From contig JAWNGF010000011.1 in the NCBI GenBank assembly GCA_037039685.1, positions 558,001-622,000 on the forward strand: a stretch of DNA of 64,000 nucleotides, read 5' to 3'. The notes below the pieces were generated by a model. That model was not told the DNA's origin. It made no database searches and saw nothing but the letters and a program-made list of their open reading frames with translations. Both the position numbers and the translations under genes were made by a program. Position 1 is the stretch's first letter. Every line of letters begins with the position of its first letter. Source of the DNA: Ceratobasidium sp. AG-K. Its lineage: Eukaryota > Basidiomycota > Agaricomycetes > Cantharellales > Ceratobasidiaceae. Of the stretch, positions 47,615 through 59,000 are shown piece after piece.

Positions 47615-48105
47615 GCGCAAAATATAGAACCACCCAGAAACGTAGGTATACAGCAAGACCTCACCAAACGACCCGGAAACGTGGTGCCGGAATGAGCGGG
47701 ACTCATCTGGCGCTCTTCAATGGGCGCATACGAAACGGGGCCAAGCGGTGAGCGACTTGACGGATAACGTGCCAGGGGATGGACCTATGACAAAGTCCGG
47801 GTCGCTGAACATGTCTCCGCCAGAACCATGGGCAACTTGCTTTGGTATCCCATGCAAAGTTTGGACTAACGCCCGCATCCTGTGTCGCTGTTGGCATGAT
47901 GGGTGGCCACGTGAGACTGGCTGGGGCGCAGGGGCGGGAGATCAAACAGGCGAAGAGCGGGGAGACAAGGTAAGGCCCAATTCGGAGTCAAAGTAGAGCG
48001 CCAGGGCCAAGCTGGCAGCAAAAGAACAACTCCATGGGCGTGGTGAAATAAGGTGAGTGGCAGAGCGAGTGCAATGGACCAGACAAGGGCTAGACGGACA
48101 CCTCC
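47615..48105. other. Subterminal region of inner element, no gene recognised
   Basis: About 490 bp between the left inverted repeat and the cyclin fragment; only short unsupported frames. Confidence 0.4.
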
Positions 48106-48109
48106 GCGA

Positions 48110-49176
48110 TCAACCCAGAGGTAAGGGACCAAAGCACCCGACAGAGGGCAAGACGGGATCAGCAGAATAGAGTGTTGGTGTCGAGCTGGTGGCAAACACA
48201 GAACTGTGCGAGTGCGGGGAGATAGACCTTGCTGGACTATCTTGTTGCGCCACCACATGAGCGAGCGACTTGTCCCAGGCACCGGGTCGAATCGTCGATG
48301 GATAGGTTGGCAGAGAATGCACGAGTTGTGGTTGGACTGGAGGTTGATCAAACAGAGCGGGCGAGGGCTGGGGGGCGACCTCGCGGCTGGCCCAATGACG
48401 CCAGTTGAGAGCCATACCGAGAGCGTGTTCGCACTTTCCTACTTTGAGGGCCTTGAGACCACTCAGTCTGGGCAATTACATCAGACGTGTAATTTATATG
48501 GTTGTGTGCGACTTACTTGGCCCATGCCTTGTTTGAGAACGCCTTGTCGAGCAAAAACATCAACGCGAGCACCAATGAAGCAAGGAAGGTGCGTCGAGGG
48601 TCAATCAACGGTGATGGTGCGAACTCGGATCCGAGCCAATCCATGTTGGGTAGCGCGTTGCGAACGTGTTGAGGAAGACCTATCAAAAAAGGAACCAGAA
48701 ACCAGCAACGGCGGAGCGTCCATGTGAGTCCAATGTCCCGTCCTCTCATCCTTTCGACGAACCGGCAATTTGCATGGCTAACTCGGCCTGGCGATCGGCT
48801 GCTGCACGAAGCTCTTTGTGAATCTCAGCTAGAAAAAGCAACAATGAATACTTATAGTTGACGATTGATATGTGTACGTACGCTTTGCTCCAGCCAAATA
48901 AGCCAACGCTACCTGAAGCACATTGATGCTCGTCCTTGAGCAACGAAGGACCTCGGTCACAAACCAAGTCAACGTACGGGCAAGTTGATTGCGAGTAGGA
49001 TCCAACTCCTTGGCTTCCTCGATCGTGCGAATCATAACCTTGAGCTCCGTCTCCTTACGCTTGGGCGCGTGGGTACCATCACCCAAAAGGTCCTTGCACA
49101 TTGAGGCACGTTGGCGCTTGTGACGTGGTGAGCCCAGCACGGGCAAGGCCTTGGTGGCGTGCAACAAGAGGGGCAA
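48110..49176 (-). pseudogene. Captured PHO80/Pcl-type cyclin gene fragment
   Basis: Minus-strand exons encode the cyclin-box pattern of fungal Pcl-like cyclins, regulatory subunits of cyclin-dependent kinases: ARTLTWFVTEVLRCSRTSINVLQVALAYL (here split as ARTLTWFVTEVLRC and SVLQVALAYL-like), then EIHKELRAAADRQAEL, then PLIDPRRTFLASLVLA and FLLDKAFSNKAWAK, and after an intron LSGLKALKVGKCEHALGMAL followed by a Pro/Ser-rich tail. Stops and frame changes (for example after AGSSKG near 48746) show it is not functional. The intron-like gaps suggest a genomic rather than mRNA source. It lies inside the inner transposon, so it is a transduplicated host piece. Confidence 0.7.
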
Positions 49177-49439
49177 GTGCGGTGGGGGGGGGGGGGTGCA
49201 CAGGTCAGGACGAAGGCCGGACGTCGAGGTCGACGTGGTGGGATCCCGTTGTGACGACCGTCATCAGGTTGTGAAACCACCTCATGGCACCCTGCTAGCG
49301 GGCACAAGGGGCTGGGCGTGAGTCGGGAGTCGAGTTCAGAGACCGAGGGGTGAGGTGGACAACACCATGAGAGGGCCTGCAAGAATTAGTCGGTCTTGGA
49401 CATGTGATAATCAATCAGTTGTGACTCACCATGCCAACA

Positions 49440-49780
49440 AGGGCTCAGTTGTGTTGTCTGGCAACAGACAGGGTAGGACAGAAGAGGCGATGGGCAGTGT
49501 AACGGCAGAATAGCACGCACGAATCAGCCTGTGGAACCAAAGGAATGGTTAGATCGATGGGCCAACCGTTGTGCCGGGTGGACTCACCAACACAACTCCA
49601 TGGTGGCAGTCAGACGTGATGAGACGAGCGTCAAAAGAGGGAAAAACGGAGGGTAACAAGGAGCTACCCGAGTCGCGGTGCTAGCTGATGACCCAAGTCG
49701 ACAGGTTTTGCGCAACAATTTGAGAGGCTGACGTGACCCGTTGCACAGGTTGGTGGCAACAGCAGCAGCACCGCCACTCT
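49440..49780 (-). pseudogene. Duplicated 3' fragment of the inner transposase
   Basis: The sequence resembles 52195-52490, the 3' end of the inner transposase: both have a CTCACCAA splice-like site, GACGAGYGTCAA, and (R)CACA..TTGG near the right end. Divergence is high. It lies on the other side of the RPB1 fragment in the same orientation. Confidence 0.45.
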
Positions 49781-49874
49781 CATGTGAGTCGCCACTCGCC
49801 ACCGCGTCGCTTGCACACCCGTGCGTATTCGGCTGCAAAGCCTTCGTTTGGATTCTTGACAAGGATCACAGTAC

Positions 49875-51388
49875 CCCGATTCGTCATGAGATCGCAGAGG
49901 AGCACCAAGTGCCTATAGTTGACGTATGAACCATTGAACTCGATAACACCACGCAACTCTCGAAGGAGCGCCGCACGTGCAGCCTCGATACCCAGGACCT
50001 TGAAGATTTCAGGGCATTTGTTCGAGTAGGTGCGGGAAAAGTCGACGTGGTCAACGCTGAGGACGTTCTTGAGATTCACGCCATCGGTTTCGAGGACCCA
50101 CTTGTGCTGAGCACGGGGCTGCAGTTCACCAGCAGCATCGATCATTGGCTTGTCGTGCTCGACCATGAATACTCGGCAAATGTTTTTGATACCACGCAAC
50201 GTCACCGAGTCCAGCATGTTGTGTTTGATCTGGCGAATAAAGATATCCTCTTCCATGTTATCAAGTGCTTCGTCATCCTTGTCGCTCAGGACAATTGGAC
50301 GGCAGCGGAGAATAAGCTTCTCGGAGTTGTCGTCGGAGGGAATGACCTTCATGTCAGGGTAAAACGCCTGTTCAATGCGGTCGGCAATGTACGCCATATC
50401 GAGCTTCTTGTCAAGGACCTTGGCACGGTCAAGCTTGATATGAAGGACCCAAGGGGACTGCTGAGAGAGGGTACGCTCATTGTTGTCATTGGGAATGGCG
50501 AAGAAAGTCTCAACGAAATCACGATCCTCGTCGATGATGGTATTGGTTGGGTCGGGGTCGTAAATGATTTTGGTCGCGGCGGTGATGGTACGGAGGGTAG
50601 TGTGTGCGAGCTCGGTCTGGATGGCCTTGGCCAGATGCTTGTCCTTTGCGTACTCCTCCTCGAGGTAGACGGTGAGCGAGGGCATCTTGATGTTGGTCGC
50701 GACGTTGATGATTTCCTTCAAACGGGGCACACTGAGAGTGACGTTCTTACTGGACACACCAGCATAATGGAAAGTATTGAGCGTCATCTGTGTCGCGGGC
50801 TCTCCAATAGACTGGGCAGCAAGGGTGCCACACATCTTGCCGGGGTTGACGACCGACGCGTTGAACTTGGTCTCGATTTCACCAATGATCCAGTCGAACG
50901 CCTGGCGGGTCAAGCGGAGCTCTTCGAGGACGGGACGGGTTGCAAACGTAAACCGAAGGTGCATGGTGAAAAGCATTGTGGCGTTGCGTTTGGGCCTCGA
51001 TACTAATCAGGTCCTCTCCGCGTACGACGACCAGCCGGCTGACCAAAGCGGACACCTTGTCCATGATGTACGCGGGCTCGAGATCGCTCGGCTTGCGTCA
51101 GTCGATATGGAAAATCTGCTGGGCGTTTTGGATAATACGACGGAGGTTCATGGGGAGGTAATGGGGCTGGTTGGGATCGGTGGTCCTGAATATGAGCTCG
51201 CGGAGAGTCTTATGGTTGTGTTGGAGCTGCGCAAAATCGCTGTTGAGCTTGTACTGCAACTCGGGCAAAGTGCCATCAAGGCCGACTTGGAGTGTGCCAG
51301 GCGAAAAGCCGCTGCCCGCCTCTAGAACGTCAAAGCGGTACTTGCGATCAAACGCGCAGTTGGAAAGCCGGTAAGGCTCGACGGTCTA
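49875..51388 (-). pseudogene. RPB1: Captured fragment of RNA polymerase II largest subunit
   Basis: About 1.5 kb of continuous RPB1 coding sequence on the minus strand. It runs from VEPYRLSNCAFDRKYRF and DVLEAGSGFSPGTLQVGL through SLMNLRRIIQNAQQIF-like sequence, [41 protein letters not shown] and [19 protein letters not shown] (trigger-loop region) to [20 protein letters not shown] and [10 protein letters not shown]. It stops at GTACTG, a likely former exon-intron border at 49875. Lesions are a TGA at 51098 (HID*RKPSDL), a TAG near 51386 and a 1-bp insertion near 50990. The middle part, about 390 codons, is still open. The clamp, N-terminal domains and CTD heptads are absent. It cannot make a polymerase subunit; it is host sequence carried by the transposon. 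Confidence 0.9.
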
Positions 51389-51502
51389 GATGAGGACCCG
51401 CGACCCATGGAACAACCAAGCAAACCGCTTTGCCAATAGTGAGAATTCCATGATCCGTCTCAAACTCCATAAGCTTGGCACACTGTACGCGTCATATGTA
51501 TA

Positions 51503-51631
51503 CAGTAGACTTCCAGGCAGTGTTATCGCTCGCTTGCATAACGACCATCTCGCTAGGCAACCCATAGGGATCCGCGGATTGTGCCTAGGGAATCGGGGGC
51601 CAGTCCGCGAGCATGTAGCGGAAGTCTACTG
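51503..51631. mobile_element. Small MITE with TA duplication
   Basis: 129 bp between CAGTAGACTTCC and GGAAGTCTACTG, flanked by TA on both sides (51501-51502, 51632-51633). The features fit a Tc1/mariner-type miniature element. No coding capacity. Confidence 0.7.
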
Positions 51632-52194
51632 TAGCGACGGGTAACGTAATGCGAAGCCGTCGCTAGTCGCTAACTTGCCGGATGTAACGTAACATTCACC
51701 GACCGTCACTAACTCACCGAGCACATGTAACGCTAGAGCTAGGTTGTATATACATAACATATTAGGGCTAATATATATACAAGATCCTCGGGCACAAAAA
51801 CCGACATACCAGCCCTACCTGCACTGCAGTATGCTCCTATCCATGGCAATACCCGATTCCAAGCCTTATTTGTACATGAAACTGCCGTCACCCAGTACCG
51901 CAGACTGATGCTTAAGGCCGCGCCAGGGGTGGAGCGCGCATATATCCTCCGGGAGGGGTGAGGTATCAACTGGGGGTGGTAGAATTTTTCCCTCTCGTGC
52001 TTTATCATATCTCCCCCGGGGCGTAAGCTACGACACCCACCAATATTCGACCATGAAGTTGGCGGGCCGTCACTAATATCCCAGGTGGTAACGCCTTCTT
52101 TAGGGGCGGTCGCTATCGGGGCACCCCACGTCAGACAATGGAATGGAAACGTGAGGAATACAGAAGGCAGGAGGAAATGGGGCAACGCTGAGAG
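51632..52194. other. Spacer in inner element, no gene recognised
   Basis: Contains small GTAACGTAA-type repeats (near 51640-51720) and an AT-rich stretch at 51750-51780. A minus-strand frame at 51739-52185 is open but unrecognised. Confidence 0.35.
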
Positions 52195-55100
52195 TCAGGC
52201 TGCAATGAAATCGAATAAGCAATGAGACCCCTCAGACCAATTGTTGCATGAGGTAGACTCACCAATCAAACTCAGTGTGGTTGCCACAATAGACGACGCC
52301 AATGGTCCATGACAGAGAAGATATAATAGGACGAGTGTCAAGAAAAGAAGAAACGAGGCGCAACTGAGAGGAGATCCGAGTTGCGCGTAATTCGAAAAGC
52401 TGGGTCTAGAAGTGGGTAATTCGCGACGAGTTGACAAGTAGCCGCGATTTGTGAAACTGGTACAATCCGTCGCACACATTGGCCCCGATGGAGCTTAGGG
52501 GTGACGGTAGGTAGTTGATGAATGGGGGAAAGACTGGGGTCGAAGCAGTTGAACAGCTCGACCAAAACAAGTGGCTCGGGAAAGGCATCTTGACAGAAAG
52601 AGGGGAGCTTGAAGATTAAACGAACTCGGGCTGCGTGGTAGCCTGTCCAGTGGTCAGCATTAGACAAAACAACAAAACAACAAATAAAAAGGACATACGG
52701 AGTAAACCTTGCCGTTCGGGGAACTCGTCCAACAAAACTGTATCGAAAAACGCAGGGCGGGTGACATGATGGTGCGAGTTGTAGTAGGTTGGGGATGCTC
52801 GAACAGCCTCGACATGTCGTCCGACGAGAGGCGCAAAAGGGAGGTAGTCGTGAATCAGAGCAATACGAGTCCATACGCCAAAATAACATTCTTTGTCGAG
52901 CTTGAAGCCAAGATTCGCGTCCACATTGCTGACGAAGGCGACGACAAGGTCGAGAAAAAGACGATCACGGTGATCGATGATCGCAGTACCCTGGATCCGT
53001 GGAAGAGTTGGTCTAAGCGCCCAAGTGATCCTTGGCTTGAATTGGTAAACCTCTTGCTCTTTTGTTCTAATCGGCAACGCTCCTTGTGCCTCGCCTTGAG
53101 GTTTGGCACCGTTCTTCGACAATACCCAGAGTCCACGATTAGTTCCAACTCGACCATCAGCACGCTCTCCCTCATCGCCGTACTCCTCATCGCCCTCGTC
53201 ATGATGTTCATCAATGGCGGCCGCAACACTGGCGTCGTCTATAGGCTCTTCTTCCGCTCGCGCGCGACGCCGCTTCTTTTCGATTTCCTCAATCTCCTCT
53301 AGTTCTGCCCGCAAGAACGCCCAGGCTTCGCGTTCCTCAAGGTGAGCGGCAATTTGCATCAACGGCTCGACATGGCTGGTTTGCTCATAGGGTTCCTTGA
53401 CGAAATCCTTATGTAGGCGCTCCGGGGTTTCAGTGCTAAAGTTATTGGGCGTCCCCATCTCCTGGACAAGATGCGGGTAGTGTCAAAGGAAGTGGAGTTT
53501 GGAAATACCATTGAACTTGAACGGTGAGGTCTGCGCGCCCTTCTTGCGAAATGTCATCTTATAGTCGTGAAACTCCTTCAGGTCGGCCGCAAGGTCACAA
53601 AGATCGTTGTCATCCAGCTGAGGTTGTCGCGCCCGGTAGGCAAAATCCATGATTCCACGCGTTGCGTGCACTGCCCTCCAGTTTGTCTCACCCGCAACTA
53701 TTGGTAGAAACGCGTGGGCGGTTGCACAAGCCTCGTTTCCTGTCCATTGTGCGATTGGGGAGATGCCCTCGCTGAAATGTTGATGCCCCGGGTGCCTAGG
53801 TAAGCCTTTATATTGCGCGTCGAGTTTTGAATCACCAAGTATTTTCCTCCACCAGTGGAATAAGTGGACTAGATATACGCCCTTCCACACCTGATGAAGG
53901 AGGTTGGGTTGGATACTGGCGGGTCCGTTGGCCCAGGGATGATCGAACCAGTATGGAGTTACCGCTCGCAAGCCAAGCCCGACCTGTGTAGCGACATGCC
54001 CCTGACGTACAAGCCGAATCCCCCGGAGCGTCTGCGAGTTCGTGCAAAGGAGAGAGGCGGGACCGAGATTGCCACGCTCTTGGAATAGGGATATACAGAC
54101 TGGGCATCGCGAGAGCATTGTGCAGCCGGCCTTGCATTGTTCGGGCCAGTCGGCAATATGCACGGCAATCGGTGGCACAACGTTCTGGACTCCCCCATCG
54201 GCACAACGCATCTCCACCCCTCCTCTGGGACGTTTTTCAACGATTCTAGTATTTTTGCCATCGCGGCATGGAAAAGCTCTTGTTTTTTTTGGCGCCGCTC
54301 CTTCTTGTTCGTAATCCACATGAGCTTTGCGACTGGCAAAAATCCGACTAGCATCATGGCGTGCTTGCTCGGTTGGCGCCTAACGGCCTTGCGAATGTTT
54401 CCGATACTCCCGTAGACTGGCCAAGCCACCTGACTGCCGCTTAGCTTGGTCAGGTTTGTCTCATCGGTTGCCACAATGAACGGCGCGATGGTCACCCCCT
54501 CTTTGAGCATTCCCTGTTTGCGTGTTCAACAAACTTTCGCACATTGGTGGTACGTTTTGCTCACCTGTAGTCTCCACCACCACTGACCAGTCTACATCTC
54601 ACTCCAAACTCGGATTCTCCGACCATCAAATGTGGTTGTCGTGTGTTCTTCAGGTGCATAGACGATGTGGTCGCGCAGGCGTGTTTGCCCAATCAAATGT
54701 CTGACAATCGCCAATGGACAACGCCTCGGGAGGAGAAAAGTCTCACTCCCTTTGTCTGTCGTGATCGTGATGGAGTCTTCGATCCACTCTGGTCCGCGCT
54801 TCATTGCGTCGGTCGATTGTTTGAAATCCCGAAACGTCTTCCATGGTGAGTTATCTGTGTGCTGAGCGAAATTGAAACAATTGAGCATTGACCGACTAAG
54901 TTATTAGGCCCAATGGACTCACCCTTTGCATCTCAAAGTACTGGGCTCGCTTGCTGTCACTGATCGCCAAGCTGGCGAGCCACTTGCCCAGTTTAAACCA
55001 TTCCCGCTGACGGAGAATTGCAGCCAGTCCCATCTTGTGCTCTTTGTCAATGAACTCCCAACGGACAACGCGCACCGCAGTTTTATGAACCTCGAAGCTA

Positions 55101-55583
55101 GCATAACCGTGGTGTCTGCGTCGCTCAAATTTCGAGGCGTCTGGCGGGGGTTCGACCGGCTCTTGTGGCTGCTCCGCCACGCCAGGGGGCTCCTGCTCGA
55201 GGTGCGGACCAAAGTGATTGTCGTTACGTATTGGGTTGGCGCCCCCCTCGCGAGCACGGTCGTGTTCGTCATCCATTGCTTCGCCCACCATCTCCTCGTC
55301 CAGGCCCATTCGCATTGCATTGATCGGCACTCGGCCACAGTGCTCCCCTCCCTGCTCTCCATTAGCTCCCAAATTCCCTGGCTAACATGGCTCGCAAACA
55401 TACATGCTCAAGTGCCGGAGAAGCGCGTCCGCCGTTCTCTAGATTGTGGTGCGCATCGTCCACCAAGCGCTGGAGTCGCTGCTCGCGTGCAGACTGACAC
55501 TGCGGGCGACGTATATAATGCTTCAGGAAGAATTTTTGTTTGCCGAATGTCGTATCGCAGAACTCGCAAGTATAACCAGCCAT
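52195..55583 (-). pseudogene. Plavaka-type transposase (inner element), decayed
   Basis: Starts with a C2H2 finger (YTCEFCDTTFGKQKFFLKH) at 55583. Then come KTAVRVVRWEFIDKEHKMG, KWLASLAISDSK, RRIRVWSEM*TGQWWWRLQ, GVTIAPFIVATDETNLTKLS, AWPVYGSIGNIRKAVRRQPS, ADGGVQNVVPPIAVHIADWP, LLHQVWKGVYLVHLFHWW, TPERLHKDFVKEPYEQTS and a tail with ARVRLIFKLPSF and PLVLVELFNCF. The order matches the outer transposase block for block, although the protein is well diverged. A TAG at 54592 replaces the Trp of the EMWTG motif. Frame changes occur near 55380 and 54230. Introns were seen at several GT-AG sites. Confidence 0.8.
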
Positions 55584-56030
55584 CGTGGGTCTCTCGTGTG
55601 TCTCTCTTGTGTGTCTCTCTCATAGGTCTCTCTCGTGGGTTTCTCTCATTGCTCTCGTCGAAATTTCTTGGCACTGTGGCGTCACCGGCAATTCTATGCA
55701 TCAGTTGACCTTTCCTTTCCCAACTCCGTCGCCACTCACCGGGCCAATCAATCGTGGGTGTATATTTACTCAAAGTTGGCACTAAGACATGTATAATCTT
55801 TCCCAGCTGACCTCCGACCGACCCTGATTGAACGGAGCCATTCACCTTCCCGAGTGTTATGGAGTTGCCAGCAAGAAGTCGTGCCTTGTTACCCGCCCAC
55901 ACTGGGACCTCCTCCGATCGTACAAATCCCCAAGGGCATACATTCAAGCCCCCGCAACAACCACCACCGTCTCTCCTCTTTGATAATTTGATTTACATAT
56001 CCTGCATTCGATTTTACAACACTCCCGACC
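55584..56030. promoter_or_regulatory. Bidirectional promoter region of inner element
   Basis: 447 bp between divergent transposase and DUF6532-like genes. It begins with a CT-rich tandem array (GTCTCTC(G/T)TGT units, 55588-55650) and includes GTATATATTTACTC near 55760. The layout mirrors the outer element. Confidence 0.45.
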
Positions 56031-59000
56031 ATGGCACGCAAGGGCGCTGTCCCGCTACCGCCTCCAATCAATGCCGCATTGTCTGGTCAAGCACGTCCGC
56101 GGGCAAAACGTGCTGAACAGAATGGTAAGCATTTTTTCGAGGAGGTATATGCGCGCTCACAATGTTTCTACAGACGCAGAAACTACCAAGGCACGCAATG
56201 CACGCGAGCGCCGTGCCTTCAATGTCCAGCAGGATAGCCAGGCACAAGCAGAGGCTCAGCTTGTCGAACAGACCGATAACTTCCAGTTCGGCCCTCCGAA
56301 GGAGTATGTGAAACCTACACGTACAGGCAGTGAGTCTGTGTCTTGCATTTGTGTTCTTTCACTAACTCTCATTCCAGACGGCGAGCTCGAGAACCAGAAG
56401 TACGTGGCTGACCAGGTCCAATTCCTGCTACGCAGAGCTGCCTCGTACGGTGGGGCGGATGCCGATTTGCAGCTTAGATGGGAGGCTGGCATGACGCTGG
56501 AGGAGCTCGAAACCATAGTCAAAGCCATGACGACGCGCAAGGGTGCGCCGTCCGCGCCGTCCGCCTCCGCTGCACCATCTGCTCCCTCTGCGCCATCTGC
56601 CTCCTCTGCGCAGTCTGCGCCGTCTGGCCCCTCTGCCCCCTCTGTGCTGTCTGCCTCCTCTGCGCCGTCTGCGCCGTCCGCTCCCGGCCAGGGGAAGGGA
56701 AAAGGCAATGCAGCGGCAGAAGAGGTGCCGTATCCTGGAGTACATACTGCTTGTTCTACGGGCTCAACAATCCGTACATATTTTTTTATTAGATATCATG
56801 TGCGTCTGACGAAGCGACTGACTTGCAACGATCGAAAAAAGGTATATTCCCATTGTGCTTACATACGTGTGCGATCACTGATACATGTTTATAGTTCCAT
56901 CTGCTGTCGAGCGCTTTGCTGGCCTGCCACCGTCGAGCAACACAAGCAAGTGCGCCACGGACACACCTGACGCCGGGCCTTCCAAGAAAAAGCGCTCACA
57001 CGCTTACCTCGAGGAGCCTTTTGCCGACAGTCCACAAGTTCCGCAGGTGGCACGCAAAAAAACAAATGTCCAGTGCCCCAGCACCCCAGCACTTGCCCGT
57101 ACGGACAACGAGACAGTCTTAGATGGCAGGGCGCTCTACTTCCCTCAGAGCCTCGAAGAGCCCATTTACGTGCCAGCGACCGCGGCGACAATTCCAGACA
57201 CGCCACCATGGAAACGGAGTCAACACGTGACTCCGGTGGTCGCCAAGTCAACCTCTAAGTCCACACCACGTCGCCCCTCTGGTGGCCTCAGAATCGCCTC
57301 TCCCACGTCTAACAACCCCAACACCACGTCAGCGACGCGTCACGGCAACGCAGCACCTGGTTCGGCGCCCACCAACACGCCCCTCGAGCGTGAGCCTTCG
57401 TCTCGCGAATCCGCCCGCCCTGGCCCCGGGTCCGCCCCCTCTCGCCCGGCGACCACGTCGCACGCGCACCCGACGCCAGCAAAGAAACCTGCCCCGCCGA
57501 AGAACCCCGCCCCATCAAAGGCACCCACCTCGCGTCAGCAACAGTACCGTGATCCCGACGTTGACCCCCAATCCATGCCCACACAAGGTGGTCGGTCAAC
57601 GCGCAATTTGCCACAGACCTCGTCGTCAAGTTGATTGGCGCGAAAGGAGGCCAGTGTTAGCCATGGCGGGGCCGTCGCCAAGGCAAGCAGCCACTCCCGT
57701 GCAGGCCATACGAGCGTGAACAAGGCTCAAGTCTTGGTCAGCGCTAACGGTAACTTTGCCCCGCAACCCGACCGAGGTGCCCGCCCTCCCCCTTGCAACT
57801 CGCCAGACCCAGGTACGTCTTTTTGTTGACCCTGTTGTGTTGGTGTGGCTAACTTGACCATGCTCAATCAGCGCCTACAGTCAATCGTGCCTGAGCAGCA
57901 AATCAACCGGCCCAGCCCCCTGCCCCTGCAGATGCCCGTCTTGGTCCCTGCCATGAAGCTCATGACCACCAGCCTGGTCGAGCCGCAGCTAATCGCCAGG
58001 AGGAGGGCCGTCGCCAGCCAGACCGTCGTGCACCAGAAGTTCAGCAAATTGAGGACATCGAAGGAGAAGAGGAACTGGCACAAGTCCTGGAGGCGGACGA
58101 CCCGCATGATCTATGGAACGCCGACGGATCGCCCACCGATCCAAGTTATGCAATTGTGAGCAATTCAAGCGACTGTTTGCTTGTCCCACTCACAGTTTCC
58201 AGGTTCACAAGTACAAATGCATTCTCCGCTCGTTTTGCCCTATCACTTGGCCTACCGTATGCTTGTTTCGCCAACGCTATAAGGCTATGATGCTTGCAAA
58301 CGCATCTATAAAACTGGGTTTTCCTACCTGGAAGGGGGATGTGGAGGGAGCGCTCCCGAGTCCTCCCAAGCCCTCCCTGATTCACGTGACTTCTCCCAAG
58401 GAGCTCGGGAGATGTTATGTAAACTTGGGAGGAGTTGGGAGGACTCGGGAGCGCTCCGTCCACTTCCCTCTTCCCAGTAGAAAAATCCAGTTTTATAGAT
58501 GCGGGACATATGAGTATCAAGACAACCAGGGCGGCAAGCCTGTACTTTTGAACGAGGAAATCGCCTACCAGCTGTGGGTTTGGGCGACGCACCGAAACCA
58601 CAATACTTACCCATTTCTCATCGAGCATCTGAAACATGTAAGTCCTATCAACATGAGTGGTTGTTGCTCGCTAACAATGTTAATAAAGGCTGATGCCAGC
58701 TTATGTGCACTCCGCACACTCATTACAGCGGCGCTGGAACAGACGATCATGCGGCGTCTGGAGTTTTCCAATAGCACGCCAAACCGCAACCGTCGGCGCG
58801 TCAAAGAGCTCTTGCCAGATAAGTTCCACCAGCTCGTGAGTCGAACATTCGCAATGTTTCATTAAATAATAATGATTAACTCGTTTCACAGATTGAGCCA
58901 GCCGGTATTACCCCGTTCGGCAACGAGTTTTTTGCAGAGGCTTGTCGCGACGCCGCCTTTGATGGTCCCTCGAGTTTTGGCATCAAGTACCCGAAGTCTT

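Noticed and set aside
50047..51325. Long plus-strand frames opposite the RPB1 fragment
   Set aside because: These are antisense shadows of RPB1; the minus-strand reading matches a known protein throughout.
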